The notes below the pieces were generated by a model, which saw only the letters and a program-made list of their open reading frames with translations, was not told the origin of the DNA and made no database searches. A program made the translations under genes and the position numbers. Shown piece by piece: positions 1-11,673 of a DNA stretch of 64,000 nucleotides (its first letter is position 1; the number at the start of each line of letters is the position of its first letter). This stretch comes from Selaginella moellendorffii (Eukaryota; Streptophyta; Lycopodiopsida; Selaginellales; Selaginellaceae). Location: the NCBI RefSeq assembly GCF_000143415.4, contig NW_003314306.1:528897-592896 (forward strand), in the 5' to 3' direction.

Positions 1-954
1 CCTCAAAGTCACACTTAACATGATTACACTACAACCAATCCATATTAAGGATGAAGTTAAAAGTTTGACTCGGCACTACCCGCAATGACTGCAACCTAAG
101 TTCGAAATCACCCACACTCACAACCAGGTTTGCCTCATCCCGTGCACATGCATGTGTACAGCCGTTGCCATAAAGAATGAAAACTGGCTACAACATTCCT
201 AGTTTGATCTGCTCTGACATATTTGGCTCCGCACAAAGCAAGAAGCTTTGAAAACAAATGCCAAATTGTATCACTGACTCAAATGCCCCTTGACAAAGAT
301 GATGCAATTATTAGAAGGCATCATTACAATCGTCGATATATCTAAATGCACATTTAAAAATGTCCGGGAGAACACTCCAATCCCCCTAAGTGGCTGCACT
401 CAAACCATTGTACCACTGCAACACTGTCCTTTAAAGACATATGGGAAACTCATGCAAATGTCGAGTATTATCCCAAGAATGATATATGGCAATCACCATG
501 AAGTGATCAAACCAATAGTACACATCATCCCTAGGATTCCCACGAAAGAACTTCGGCCGAATGTGAAGATTGGCACCAAGAGCAGGAGGAGTTCTCCCAT
601 GTGCTGTAAATGTTGGTATCAACTGAGTTTGGTTGTTTAATTGCAATCACATAGCATCAAGCAATTGCACCAACTGTTACTCCAGAGTCAGAGGAGGAGA
701 TTATTGCTCTACCATGAAGTTGAATGAAAAGGAAAGAGCAAAAAAAGAGAAATGAGAAAGAAAATTTTAAAAGGAAACGGAGATCTAGACAATGGAAAAG
801 TTAGATCTAAACCAAAATCTTAAAAGGAAGAATTAAAGAAAGGAAATGGAAAAAACTAGATTTAGACGATGCAAAAGCTCAATCTAAACCAAAATCCCAA
901 ATCCAAACACCCCTCAAAAACAATGAAAAGTGCCCCTCATCTCCACCAATGTGA
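1..954 (-). mobile_element. Decayed Gypsy-type gag region (copy 1 of a short-LTR family)
   Basis: The minus strand from about 646 down to 431 reads as an open gag-like stretch with the spacing FFRGNPRDDVYYWFDHF...W, which resembles the start of Ty3/Gypsy capsid domains. The same sequence occurs on the plus strand at 9690-9900, where it follows a matching LTR. The remaining part is AT-rich and broken by stops, so this is a relic. The element starts at the LTR near 1130 and leaves the window at position 1. The assignment to Gypsy rests on the shared family with the pol remnant at 19.0-20.8 kb and is moderately certain. Confidence 0.55.
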
Positions 955-1130
955 GTGTATGGAATATGAAAAAAGAATACAAAAAATATGTATATCAATT
1001 AGCCCAAAAACCCTAACTTATATACAGGAGCGAGTGGTTTGAATTGAAATCAATCCGATGGCTACTAAAATCTCACTATGCTAATATTAGTATACAGCAT
1101 CATAGCCATATACTTGGACCTCATACTATT
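955..1130 (-). repeat. 5' LTR of copy 1 (short-LTR Gypsy family, about 180 bp)
   Basis: Read on the minus strand, this stretch starts TATGAGGTCC, contains the core TACTAATATTAGC, has a TATA-like TATATAAGTTAGGG and ends CACTCA. The same series of blocks in the same order is found at 9270-9408 and 20770-20945 on the plus strand. The boundaries are approximate because the terminal TG seems mutated here. Confidence 0.5.
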
Positions 1131-2264
1131 AAATAATAATAAACTACTTTAACTTTAAGTGAAGAATATTTATAAGAATATTATTTATCCTAGGGGAAAT
1201 TTACACCACCAAATTATATATAAACTAGGTCAGGGAGCTTACTATTTTTATAAAGAAACCTTCTTTAATATTTAATCTTTTGTTATAATAATAAGTAATA
1301 ATGCTAAATCATAAAAATTATATAATGAAGTAATTAATAATAGATTTGTATTAATGATGATTAAAGCTTGATTAGACTCAATCCAGAGTTTAAATTATTA
1401 TTTAAAAAATACTATATCATTTTGTGAACTAAATTTCAAAAAAACCGATATCCATTTTTTTATCATAGTTTTTGCTAAGAAACTAAATAAAAAAACAGAC
1501 CCTTTCTTTTCTGGTGAAAAACTCTGTTGGCAATTGCTAGCCATGGATACCAATATTGTCTCTGCTCGGGCCATAAGGACCTCTTGGGAGCATAAAAGAT
1601 CCAGCCACTTGTGCTGTAATAGATTTAGCTCAACTCTATCATATCTTCAGCTTGTTCATTAGGGGTTTTTTTTAGTAAAATTTAAATTTCCAACAGCTTG
1701 AAAGTTTAAGAGGATAAAATTTAGATTAAAAATTATCCTAGAATATACTTGGATGAGTGCCTCTAAAGCAAGAAGTTAGTAAAAAGTGTACAATCTCTCT
1801 GCAAAGTTCAAAACCATTGTCTGAACCATTGGTGGAACTTCTTTAGGATGCTTAGCTTGGACAAGCTTGCCCTTGTAGATGTCCTTAAAGATCATGTAAC
1901 TACACTCTTCCTTGCTAACTCCTTGTTCTCACATGTTTCTTCCTTAAGCTCCAAGAAATACCCATATTCCACATGATCTAGCCTCATCATCCAACTTGAG
2001 GGGCATCTTCTCAAGCCAGATGGTGAAGATCGTGCTGCAAATCACAGCAGTGACTTATCTAGGAGAGCTTCTATCTAAAAGCTGTGTCAATTTTTCTCAA
2101 GCACTCTCTAGCTTTACGATGGCAAGCTTTGCCATTTTTTGCCCTTGCTCTGGGGTCAGCTTCTTTTGAGTATGTTCTTTTCTAATCTACGATATTTGTC
2201 TTCTTTTTATTAGCGAAAACTAAAGTTGGTTCTACGAATAGTTTTAAATTATTTATATGATATT
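1131..2264. other. AT-rich intergenic stretch, no gene seen
   Basis: The stretch 1130-1760 is strongly AT-rich with no coding signal. In 1760-2220 the minus strand shows short runs of plausible codons (KLDDEARSCG, EVPPMVQT) broken by stops. This may be a retroelement or gene relic, but I could not assign it. Confidence 0.4.
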
Positions 2265-4550
2265 CTAGACTCGAAGAGGAGTTTTTCTGTGTGGTAGCTT
2301 CTCAATCTCCGCGCACAGCTTCCCATCCAGCTCCTTCTCGTATCGCTCCACGCTCGCATTGAACGACGTGACTTTCTTGGCTGCCGCTCGCCGGGGTGAG
2401 CTCTCGTCCGTGGTTGTGAAGCACCGGGTGTTCACGCTAGATTTGCTGCTCTTAATCGGCGTCGCTTGCTTAGATGCGGGCTTTGATGGGAATGTTGTAG
2501 CGCCATTTTCGCAAAAGCCACCACTGTTCTCGTCATTCTCAGCTCGCCGCTTCTCCTTCGCATTCTTCCTTGCCGCTTCCATGTCTTTGACATGGCCCTT
2601 GAATTCCTTGTGCACCACGTCCAGAACGACGTCTCCGTATCTATCGCACCAAGACCTGATAAAGTTTTCGCGTTGAATGTTAAAGCAAGCCAGGAGATTC
2701 TAAAGTGGAGGAACTTACTTTGGAAAGAAGCGCATCAGCTCGGACTTATCGGCCGGAAGCCGTGTTGCAATTGCATCTATTTGATCGTTCCTGTCAGCCA
2801 GTTGCAACGAGTTAGCGTCATGATCATTAGTGCTAACTAGAAGTAAGAGTTCTTACGTGAATGTCTGAGTAGAGCTCGTCCTGTTGATCTCACTCCTTAT
2901 ATGCTCAAGCTCCTTTTTTATGTTTTCCCCAAGAACCTGGACCAACTTCGAGAGTTAATGGCATTCAAACAAGAAGGGAGCTACGTACCTTGTCAATATA
3001 AAAGTCGGTAGAGGCTCCCTTGGCTTGGAACTTCTTTTTAGAGCTAGCTTCGACGGGTGTTGCAGCCTTGTAAGGACATTCCAATGTAGACGCGAAGCCG
3101 TTCTTCTTAGAGCACGCTTCAGTGGATGCAGGAGCCTTTGCAGGACTTTCTATCTTGGACATCTTAGAGCATGCTTCGACTGGAGGCTTGGGAGAGCTTT
3201 CCATCGCAGAAAAGAAACCGTTCTTCTTTGAGGATGCTTCGGCAGACGCGGGAGCCTTGGAAGGACTTTCCATCGTCGTAGACACAAACCCGTTCTTTGA
3301 GCATGCTTCGGCAGATGCAGGAGCCTTAGGAGAGCTTTCCATCGTTGAAAAGAACCCGTTCTTCTGAGTGCATGCCTCGGCTGCCTTGGGAGAGCTTTCA
3401 ATCGTAGAAAAGAACCCGTTCTTCTTAGAGCATGCCTCGACTGAAGCGGGAGCCTTGGGAGAGCTTTCAACCGTCGAAAATAACCCGTTCTTCTTAGAGC
3501 ATGCCTCGGCAGAAGCAGGAGCCTTGGGAGAGTTTCCAACCGTAGAGAAGAAACCGTTCTTCTTAGAGCATACTTCGACGGCCTTGGAAGAGCTTTCCAT
3601 CGTGGACACGGAACCGCTTGGAGAGTGGAAGAGGGGCGACCCGCATTGATCCGAGGTATCAAACTCTGGAGGATCTCTGGCCGGACAGTCTCTGGGCCTG
3701 ATAAAGTCCAGTGCGTGAGGAACTCTTCTCTCGTTATTCTTCCCACTGTGCTTGCGACGAGTCATAGCTTCAAACAGGTGCTTCACCGGTGACTTGCTCT
3801 TCGCTACTCTTTGCATTGCCTCGTCCTTTAGCTTCTCCCGAGGGTCATCTCCTGTTGACTCTGCGTTCTTCATCCTTGATCTCACAGGTGAAGTTGGAGC
3901 ACTGGCGGTGGCTGCCGAGCACGACAGGACAATGTCACTAGCATTGATCTCCGCCCCCTGGGCTGCTAGCCTGTAAAGAAGCGACTTCTTCACCGCGTGA
4001 TACTCTTCCTCCGAGATGCATCGAGCGTACAGAAGCTCCTACAAGTGGAAAGACATCACGTAAGTAAGATCATCAAAGAACTCCATCAAGAAAAAAACTA
4101 TACGATCACGCACTCTTAAGAACTTCAGAACAATGAAAAGTACCTGGAGGAACAGAAGCTTGTCTCTCGTGACCTGGGGGTACTCGCCTCCATCGTAGCA
4201 AACATCGATGTTGTCCAGTATCTTCTGGCGAAAGGACGCGACATCCGATTCACTGACCAGTCCCTCTTGGAACAAACCCTTCATGTTGACAAGCCGGAGG
4301 AACATATCCTGCTGCCACTTGAGATTCTCTGCCTGTTGGTGGCTCGCCCTCCTCTCGGCAAGGCCAGGCGTCCATCCCGCGGCATTGTGCCTGGACGACG
4401 AGCATCGCCGCAACGCCGGGACGAAGTTCCGATACATTTCCATGGCGCTGTCCTAGAAATCCAAAACACTGAGCGGATGGATCCCGGCTAGAGCGAAGGG
4501 AATACCTGGATCGCCTTGAATGAATTGCCGCCGCCTCCTCTTACCGACAT
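2265..4550 (-). CDS. Plant-specific protein of unknown function with a 20-odd-residue internal repeat array
   Basis: Six exons fit without a break: 4550-4506, 4452-4144, 4038-2989, 2936-2857, 2790-2719 and 2655-2265, all with GT-AG introns, giving 648 residues. The start is the ATG at 4550 (MSVRGGGGNSFKAIQ). Conserved-looking blocks occur at both ends. Near residues 115-135 there is LLYARCISEEEYHAVKKSLL, and near the C-terminal third IDAIATRLPADKSELMRFFP followed by SWCDRYGDVVLDVVHKEFKG. From memory this combination marks a plant-only family without known function. The middle (about 3050-3620) encodes roughly nine copies of a unit like EACSKKNGFFSTVESSPKAP, rich in Ser, Lys and Pro and probably disordered. 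The acceptor of exon 4 could also lie nine bases upstream. The decayed tandem copy lies immediately upstream at 5.29-6.97 kb. Confidence 0.75.
3050..3620 (-). repeat. Coding tandem repeat array (about 63-75 bp units)
   Basis: About nine imperfect units encode variations of ACSKKNGFFSTVESSPKAPAS. Units differ in length by multiples of three and keep the reading frame, so the array expands and contracts without breaking the protein. The tandem copy at 5.9-6.2 kb keeps only about three units. Confidence 0.75.
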
Positions 4551-5290
4551 TGTTGCGCGCTGCTCGGAGACAAAGATTTTGCGAGTGATGCCGATGCGCC
4601 GCGGCTGACGATCGATCGCCTGGAACCCCAGCTCAGCGCCTTCGATTCATACGAATCGATCCTTCTTCTCCTCTCTATTCGCGAGGGTTTCCAAAATATG
4701 AGCTTTGCGGCCCAACGGTCATCCCCATCGCAGCCGTCAACAAACCAACGGCCCAGATCTAGATCTTAGATTCCGGAATCAGAGCTTGTCCGCTAGCGCG
4801 GAAAAACACTACTTAAAGACAAAAATCTGAATATTCTTTCTTTACTATACACCAACCAAAACTCGAACAACGAAGAACACAATCCCGTGATCTTCGAGAC
4901 AATCGAAAATTAAAGAGAAAGAGAAAGAGAGATAGAACGAGAGAGTCATCCAAAAGATAGCTAGAGAGAAAAATAAAGATCGAGACGAAAGAACCTCCAG
5001 AGTGTGTAGTGTAATCTTAAAACTTTCCTTCTCGCCACCACCAGCACCACCACGAATTGAGTAAGCGTCATGATCATAGAAATGACAGTTCTTACGTGAA
5101 TGTCTGAGTGGAGTTCGTCCTGAGTAGAGCTGGTCAATCAAAGCCCAAGTCCACTTGCTCGCGAGGAGCCCATGGATTAGCCGCGGAAGTGGCTGGATCT
5201 CCCGGCGATGATTGCATCGCAAAAACACTAAAGGCTATAGCTCAAGGTTGGCGAGATGATCATGCCTCGCCCGTTTTAAGACTGCTTGAA
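4551..5290. repeat. Upstream part of duplication unit A, with a stray exon fragment
   Basis: Positions 4600-5060 are repeated at 7000-7430 with few changes, including the shared blocks AACGGTCATCCCCATCGCAG and a GA-rich run ending in a (CCA)n stretch. This is the 5' flank or leader of the minus-strand gene, carried along in a tandem duplication. Positions 5058-5125 match 2815-2880, the end of exon 4 with its donor site. That is the piece missing from copy B at 5.70-5.75 kb, so it marks a rearranged junction. No gene is seen in 5125-5285. Confidence 0.6.
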
Positions 5291-6967
5291 ATTCTAGAGT
5301 TTTTCTGTGTGGTAGCTTCTCAATCTCCGCGCATAGCTTCCCGTCCAGCTCCCTCTCGGATTGCTCCACGCTCGCATTGTGACTTTGTTTGGCCGGGGTG
5401 AGCTCTCGTCCGTGCTTGTGAAGCACCGGGTGTTCACGCTGGATTTGCTGCTCATTTGCTTAGATGTGATGGCATTGTTGTGGCGTCGTTCTCGCGACTG
5501 TTCCCAGATCGCCGCTTTCTGCTTCGCATTCTTGCTTGCCGCTTCCATGTCTTTAACATGGCCCTTGAATTTCGCACCAGGATGAAAGTTAGCGAAAGAG
5601 ATCTAATGTGAATGTCAAGGAACTTACTTTGGAAAGAAGCGCATCAGCTCGGACTTAGAGCCATGGTGCAATTGCATCTATTCGATCGTTCCTGCCACCC
5701 ATTTGCAATGAGTCAGTGTCATGATCATAGAACTGTCTGCCTGTTGATCTCGCTCAAGCTCCTTAATGTTTTCGCCAAGAACCTGGACAGACTTCGAGAG
5801 TTAATGCACACTCAAACGAGAAGAGAGATATGTACCTTGTCAATATAAAAGTCAGTAGAAGCTCCCCCCTTGGCTTGGAACTTCTTTGTAGAGCTAGCTT
5901 CGACGGGTGTTGCAGCCTTGTAAGGACTTTTCAACGTAGACACAAAGCCGTCCTTAGAGCACGCTTCAGCTGATGGAGGAGCCTTTGCAGGATTTCTATC
6001 TTGGACATCTTAGAGCACGCTTCGACTGATGCAGAGTTCTTCTTTGAGCATGCTTCGGCAGACGCGGGAGCCTTGGAAGGACTTTCCATCATCGTCTGAG
6101 CATGCTTCGGCGGATGGAGGAGCCTTTGGAGAGCTTCCAACCGTAGAGAAGAAACCGTTGGAAGAGCTTTCCATCGTGGACACGGAACCGCTTGGAGAGT
6201 AGAAGAGGGGCGACCCGCATTGATCCGAGGTGTCAGACTCTAGTCTCTGGCACTGATAAAGTCGAGTCCAGTCCGTGAGGAACTCTTCTCTCGTTATTCT
6301 TCCCACTCTGCTTGCAGCTTCGAACAAGTGCTGCACCGGGGACTTGCTCTTCGCTACTCTTTGCATTGCCTCGTCCTTTAGCTTCTCCCGAGGATCATCT
6401 CCTGTTGACTCTGCATTCTTCATCCTTGCTCTCACAGGTGAAGTTGGAGCACTGGCTGTGGCTGCCGGGCACGACAAGACAATGTCACTGGCATTGATCT
6501 CCGCCCCTTGAGCTGCTAGCCTGTAAAGAAGCGACTTCTTCACCGCGGGATACTCTTCTTCCGAGATGCATCGCGCGCACAGAAGCTCCTAGACGTAGAA
6601 GAAAACTATGTTAGCCCAGCGTTCATCAAGAAAATCACGCTCTCTAGAACTTAAGAACAATGAAAAGTACCTGGAGGAACAGAAGCTTGTCTCTCGTCAC
6701 TTGGGGGTACTCGCCTCCATCGTAGCAAACATCGATGTTGTCCAGTATCTTCTGGCGCAAGGACGTGACATCCGATTCACTGACTAGTCCCTCTTGGAAC
6801 AAACCCTTCATGTTGACAAGCCGGAGGAGCCACTTGAGATTCTCTGCCTGTTGGTGGCTCGCCCCAAGCCCAGGAAGACGAGCATCGCCGCAACGCCGGG
6901 ACGAATAGATTTATGACGAACTGATCTGGGAAATACCTGGATCGCCTATTCTTGCGCGCTGCTAGGC
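5291..6967 (-). pseudogene. Decayed tandem duplicate of the gene at 2265-4550
   Basis: Exon-like blocks follow the same order as the upstream relative. The block starting MKKSLLYRLAAQGAEINASD (6543 downward) is nearly identical to exon 3, and 5294-5548 matches the C-terminal exon. Several lesions make it non-coding. The start exon is deleted: the CCTGGATCGCC block near 6940 runs straight into upstream sequence. Exon 2 has lost a large part of its N-terminal half. The repeat array is collapsed and frameshifted near 6010-6130. The exon that should encode SWCDRYGDVVLDVV is missing at 5560-5600. Transcription is possible, but no continuous protein can be read. Confidence 0.8.
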
Positions 6968-7439
6968 GCCTGTTTTTATGAGTCCGCGATGGCGATCCGC
7001 CGCGGCTGACAATCCATCGCCTGGAACCCTAGCTCAGCGCCTTCGATTCAGACGAACCGATCCTTCTTCTCCTCTCCTTTGGCGAGGGTTAGCTTTTGTG
7101 GCCCAACGGTCATCCCCATCGCAGCCGTCAACAAAACCAACGATCCAGATCTAGATCTTACATTCCGGAAAGACAAAAATTTGAATATCCTTTCTTTACT
7201 ATACACCAACCAAAGCTCGAACAACGAAGAACACAATCCGATCTTCGAGACAATCGAAAATTAAACAAGAGAAAGAGAAAGAGAGAGAGAACGAGAGAGT
7301 CATATCCAAGATCATCCAAGAAGAGAGAAAAATAAAGATCGAAACGAAAGAACCTCGAGTGTGTGTAGTGTAATCTTAAAACTTTCCTTCTCGCCACCAC
7401 CACCACCACCACCAAGTGCGTGTTCTTTCTCTTGTAAAT
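6968..7439. repeat. Upstream part of duplication unit B
   Basis: This is the counterpart of 4600-5060, about 85-90% similar by eye. It ends in a run of CAC triplets at 7396-7415, only about 25 bp before the stop codon of the ceramidase gene. It may serve as that gene's 3' untranslated region as well as the old promoter of the pseudogene. Confidence 0.55.
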
Positions 7440-8553
7440 TCACTCTTCCTTCTCGTCGATGCTGGGCTTGATCACCTTGATGTAAGGAAGAAGCCCGAAA
7501 AAATACCGCAGCTCCGGAGACCAATCCAATTGCTGAGCTCTACAAAACTGTAAGAACATGTTGGCGAAGTAGGACGTGAATCCCATCAAGACGTGCCAGA
7601 GAGCGTGGCCCTGGGGATTCACCGGGAGAGCACTGACTTTGCCGCAAAAGTTTCGATCGATCACCCAGCAAAACGCTGCCACCAGCGTCGTGATGATGCA
7701 CCAGCGAGCCAGGCGCCGAGCGGGAGTGCCTTTGGAGTGGATGTAGTACTTGTACATCCGAGGGAGGCACAGCAGCGTCAGGAACAGATAGTGGAGCTCG
7801 AAACCAAGGACGAATCGAAACTGTGAGTGGAGAATCGCAAACACGGTACCGTAGATGAAGAGAAACGTCGGCATTGTGCTGCGGTAGTGCCAGTCCGGGG
7901 AGTAGAGCACGTAGATGTAGAGGAGCATCACCCAGACCATTGGAGTCTCGTCGCTCTGCTGTTGCCTGGAAGAAAAAAAGTTTTGGAACTTAGAACATAT
8001 AGATCTGAAAACCAAAAAGTCCTAGAGATCGTAGGAGTAGAACTTGGCTTAGGAAGAACTGATAAGAGAACGATTGAATCTACTTGAGAAAACTGGAAAG
8101 TAGAAAGAAAGAAAAAGGATCTCTCAAGCTTGGAAAGACTTGAGAGCTAAGAACTTCGAAGAAAGAAAATGGATCGAGAAAACTGGAAACTTAGAAAGAC
8201 TTGAGAGCTGAGAACTTGAAAAAACGAACACGGATCGAGAAAACTGTAACTTAGACTTAGAACTTGAAAGAAAGAAAAAAAGGGAGAAGAAGGGACTAAA
8301 CTTACGCGTGCTGGAGGGTCGCGTGGAAGAGCATGCTCCCGATGCACAGCGCAATTGTGGCGAGGTGGAGGACGCTGAATCGCTTCTCAAATCGCTGGGA
8401 GATTGAGTTGTAGAGGCCAATGAAGGCGAGGAGGATGCACGGCACATTGGACAGCGTGTTGAAGAACTCGGCAATGTAGCGAGAGCGCTCGTAATTCCTC
8501 TCGCACCACTCTGTGCTGGAAGTGATTGCCCCCCAGTAGCCATTTGCTGCCAT
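7440..8553 (-). CDS. ACER: Alkaline ceramidase (ACER family)
   Basis: Two exons (8553-8306 and 7965-7440, GT-AG intron of 340 bp) give 257 residues, the usual size for the family. Alkaline ceramidases are seven-helix membrane enzymes of the ER/Golgi that cleave ceramide to sphingoid base and fatty acid. The family signature is clear. STEWCERNYERSRYIAEFFN lies at the N-terminus. The zinc and catalytic residues sit in LFHATLQ and SDETPM early in the protein and in HALWHVLMGF near the C-terminus, corresponding to the His/Asp/His-His set known from human ACER3. I chose the ATG at 8553 because plant relatives start just before the WGxxTSxxEWC segment. The frame is open upstream for 38 more codons but begins with no obvious signal. 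Confidence 0.93.
8080..8290. repeat. Tandem repeat inside the ceramidase intron
   Basis: A unit of about 60 bp containing GACTTGAGAGCTAAGAACTT and GATCGAGAAAACTG is repeated about 2.5 times with indels. It is purely intronic. Confidence 0.6.
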
Positions 8554-9269
8554 TCCCCCGCGAAGAACACACACAGCACCCTCGTCGCTCGTCGCTAAAA
8601 AGTTAGGGTTGACATTGTAGCATCGATCGCTCCCTTCTCTACCACAGCTCGCCACACCTGCCGGCAAAATGGATCAAACCCTAGCATCCGGGCCACAGCA
8701 TTCCTGGCAAATCCCCGCGGGAGCTCACAGGAATCCCTGGAGCTGGCGCGGGAGATCTAGAGAGAAGAATAGACCGACCTCGCCATGGCGATGCGCGCGA
8801 TCGATCGTTGGCGGCCGCGGCAGCTGGATCGATGGATCGAGCGATTCCACCGGCGAGGGGCAGGCGCCACGAAATAACGCGAATTGAGGAGGGCAAAGAG
8901 CGCGGTGGAATATCCAACAGACCGGCGGAGGAATATTCCCTTGCGCGGGGTGTCGGTGGTGGTATCTTCACTGTTCATGGATTCTCGGTCCCATATTTCT
9001 GATATCCAAGTGCACAATATGGGTACTTGCAAGGTCTTTTTCTTTCACAAAGTTTGGGGCTGCTGGCTTTGCAGCTGTGGAATTTACTAGCCTTGATCTG
9101 TTTACACACTGACAGAAGGACCTTTAAGTGTCTTTTTCTCTTTATCTTGATCCCACCAATTGAGTAACATGCTCTAGAGTATAGGTGGGTGTTCAAAATA
9201 CATTATTGGTGGAACTAGGTGGCAAGATAATAACAAACTACAGTAAAAATCTGGAAATTAGATTTTTAT
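8554..9269. other. 5' flank of the ceramidase gene, no further gene seen
   Basis: Positions 8560-8970 are GC-rich for this window and probably hold the leader and promoter. Open frames here have no codon logic and overlap on both strands, so I treat them as chance. Positions 9000-9269 are AT-rich. Confidence 0.4.
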
Positions 9270-9408
9270 TAATGTGTGAATTACAATGCCATATACTAAT
9301 ATTAACATCGTGGGATTCTAGTAGCCATAGATTGATTTCTTTCTGGCTCTTCTATATAAACTAAGGTTTTCAAGCTGTTCTCTTTTCATATTTCATACAT
9401 TTAACATT
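9270..9408 (+). repeat. 5' LTR remnant, copy 2 of the short-LTR Gypsy family
   Basis: The blocks CCATATACTAATATTAACAT, TAGTAGCCAT and TCTATATAAACTAAGGTTTT match the minus-strand LTR at 955-1130 and the LTR at 20770-20945. The first 20-30 bases of the LTR are missing or diverged. Confidence 0.5.
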
Positions 9409-10660
9409 GATGAAGGTGAAGGGTATTTTTGGTCTCTATTTAGGATTTTGGTTTAGATATAACTTTTGCATTATTTAAATCTCTATTTTCTTATAACTTT
9501 TCTCAACTTTTCTTTTGTTTTTTCCTTTTTATTCATCTTCATGGTAGAGTAGCAACCTTCTTTTCCTTTAACTCTAGAGTAGTAGTTAATGCAATTGCTT
9601 AATGCTATATAGTTGCAATTGAACAATTAAATTCAGTTAATAGTAGTATTCATGGCGTGTGGGATAACTCCTTCTGCTCTTGTTACCAATCCTCACATTT
9701 GGTCAGAGTTCTTTCGTAGGAATATTATGAATAATGTGTACTATTGGTTTAATCACTTCACGATGATTGCCATATATCATTCTTAGGATGATGTTCGACA
9801 TTTGCATAAATTTCCCATGTATTTCCAAAAAATGGCATTGCAATAGTACAATGATTTGAGCATAGCCACTCGCGAGGATTGGAGCATTCTCCTGGACATT
9901 TTCAAACATTCATTTAGACACATTGATAATGTCTTTTAACAATTGCATCATTTTTGTCAAAGGGCATTTGAGTTCTTAATGCAATTTGGCGTTAGTTTTC
10001 AAAGCCTCTAGCTTTGTGTGGAGCCAAATATGTAAGAGTGAATCAAGTTGGGAATGTTATGGTTAGCACTTTGTCAAGATCTTGTAGAAATTATGCATGC
10101 ACTTACTCTAACCACCCTTGATGATACTCTTCACTTAACACAATATTATGAGATATTATTTATTCCACTTTTTGCTACATATCCTTTAACTCCACTCTTT
10201 GTGGGAGATGGTCCTATTTCAATGGAGATTGATACTACTGCTGGCCGAGTTTAAGGATAAGGGCGAGCATATAATTGTGGTTGTGATATCTGCTATTAGG
10301 CATATAATGAAGTTAGTCACACTTATCAACATTATCGGCATTTTCCGGATTGGTGACCTCCATTGGTGACCTCTATTGGAGACTTTGGCATTAACAACGT
10401 CCTATTGGTGCTATTGTAAGGGAAGATTTGGATACCAAGATGCTTTTGGGAAACAAGGAGTCATGCAAGTAGCAAAAGGATCTTATATGAATAAGTCAAT
10501 AACCCTTTCACTTTTCTTTCGGGAGCATTATCAAGGGGTTCACTTAATATTAATTCATCTAGTATTTACTTTTCAAGTTCATTCTTATAACAAGAAGTCT
10601 TTTATTATTAGCTCAAGTTTATCATTTTTTGCTTAGCATGTTGCCATAAGTTGTCATTTA
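9409..10660 (+). mobile_element. Gypsy gag relic following the copy-2 LTR
   Basis: The sequence runs parallel to copy 1 (1-954, opposite strand). The segment at 9690-9900 encodes a damaged FFRRNIMNNVYYWFNHFTMI capsid-like start. Around 10250-10350 a Cys/His cluster (NCGCDIC...H..H) may be what is left of a zinc knuckle. Stops are frequent. It is probably the 5' half of the element whose pol half is at 19.0-20.9 kb, now separated by later insertions. Confidence 0.5.
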
Positions 10661-10984
10661 CATTTATGTTGTGCGACAGAACCAATTTTCATTCTTTATG
10701 GCAATAGTCATACATTGCCATATATACATATATGCACAGGATGAGACAATCCTATGTGAGACACAAATCCTAGAGCCTCAAAAGTGGAGCCAAAAGGGTG
10801 CCATGTGGTAGTGGCCGAAGCAGAAGCTAAATAAACGTAACACATTTGGATTAAAAGCTCTAACTTGAAAAGTCAAGAGCGAGAGTGGAACTCTCAACAA
10901 AATTCTGAAGGAACGAGCATGAAGAGAGCAATAAGTGAGTCTTTAGAAAAAGAACACAAGAGGACCAACACATAACACGTGGGG
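10661..10984. other. No gene seen
   Basis: AT-rich transition between the gag relic and the minisatellite. I could not recognise anything in it. Confidence 0.3.
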
Positions 10985-11395
10985 TGTTGAGATGGACCCG
11001 AGATGGAATTTGAGAAGGAATCCGAGATAAACCCGAGATAGAATTTAAGGTGGAGTCCAAAATAGAGTCCGAGATGGATCAGAGATGGAGTCTAAAATGG
11101 AGTCTAAGATGGACTTGAGATGGAGTCCGAGATGGAGTCCGAAATGAGCCCAAGATGGAGTCCAAGATGGAATTTGATATGGACTTGAGATGGAGTCCGA
11201 GTGGACCTGAGATGGAGTTCAAGATGAAGTCTGAGATGGATCTGAGATAGAGTCCAAAATAGACCCAAGATGGATTTTGAGATGGAACCAAGACTAAGAC
11301 TGAGACCGAGACCAAGAACGAGACTGAGTTCAAGTCTGAGACCGAGTCTGAGTCCGAGTCCAAGTCCAAATCTAAGTCCAAATACTAATACAAGC
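10985..11395. repeat. Minisatellite of GATGGAGTCC-type units
   Basis: About 30 imperfect units of roughly 12-14 bp, based on GAGATGGAGTCCGA and drifting to GACCGAGTCC near the end, run without interruption. The minus strand reads as an open DLDSDSDSVS-like peptide only because the unit lacks stops. I see no sign that it is translated. Confidence 0.8.
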
Positions 11396-11673
11396 TGTTA
11401 GGTGAAAGCCCAAAGTGATCGTCCCCAAAGGGGGCAGGGCTGCAAAGGGTTCCAAAAGTATAGTAGGGAGAGTATGAAGGTTAGACTCCAATGGAACTAG
11501 TTTGGCCAGGAAAGGCTAGTGTAACCTAGGAAGGTTATACTTATGTGTTGAGTGATGATATATGCACTGAGAAGTCTAAGACTAGAGTGAATACGGACTG
11601 ATAAATAGGGTAATTTGGTGAAGTATTCAAGAGCCAGCTCTAATTCCCTATAGCGCATTTTATTTCTGTAGCA
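11396..11673. other. No gene seen
   Basis: Anonymous sequence between the minisatellite and the fold-back arms. Confidence 0.3.

Noticed and set aside
3150-3746. Long open frame on the minus strand in another frame of the repeat gene (about 198 codons), and open plus-strand frames opposite it
   Set aside because: They are open only because the coding repeats lack stops in these frames. The real frame has continuous exons with conserved flanking blocks.
8681-9032. Several overlapping open frames on both strands upstream of the ceramidase gene
   Set aside because: They overlap each other in all frames, have no conserved motif and reflect GC-rich leader/promoter sequence.
10985-11395. Regular repeats considered as a CRISPR-like array
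   Set aside because: Units are contiguous, with no unique spacers, in a eukaryotic context. This is a minisatellite.
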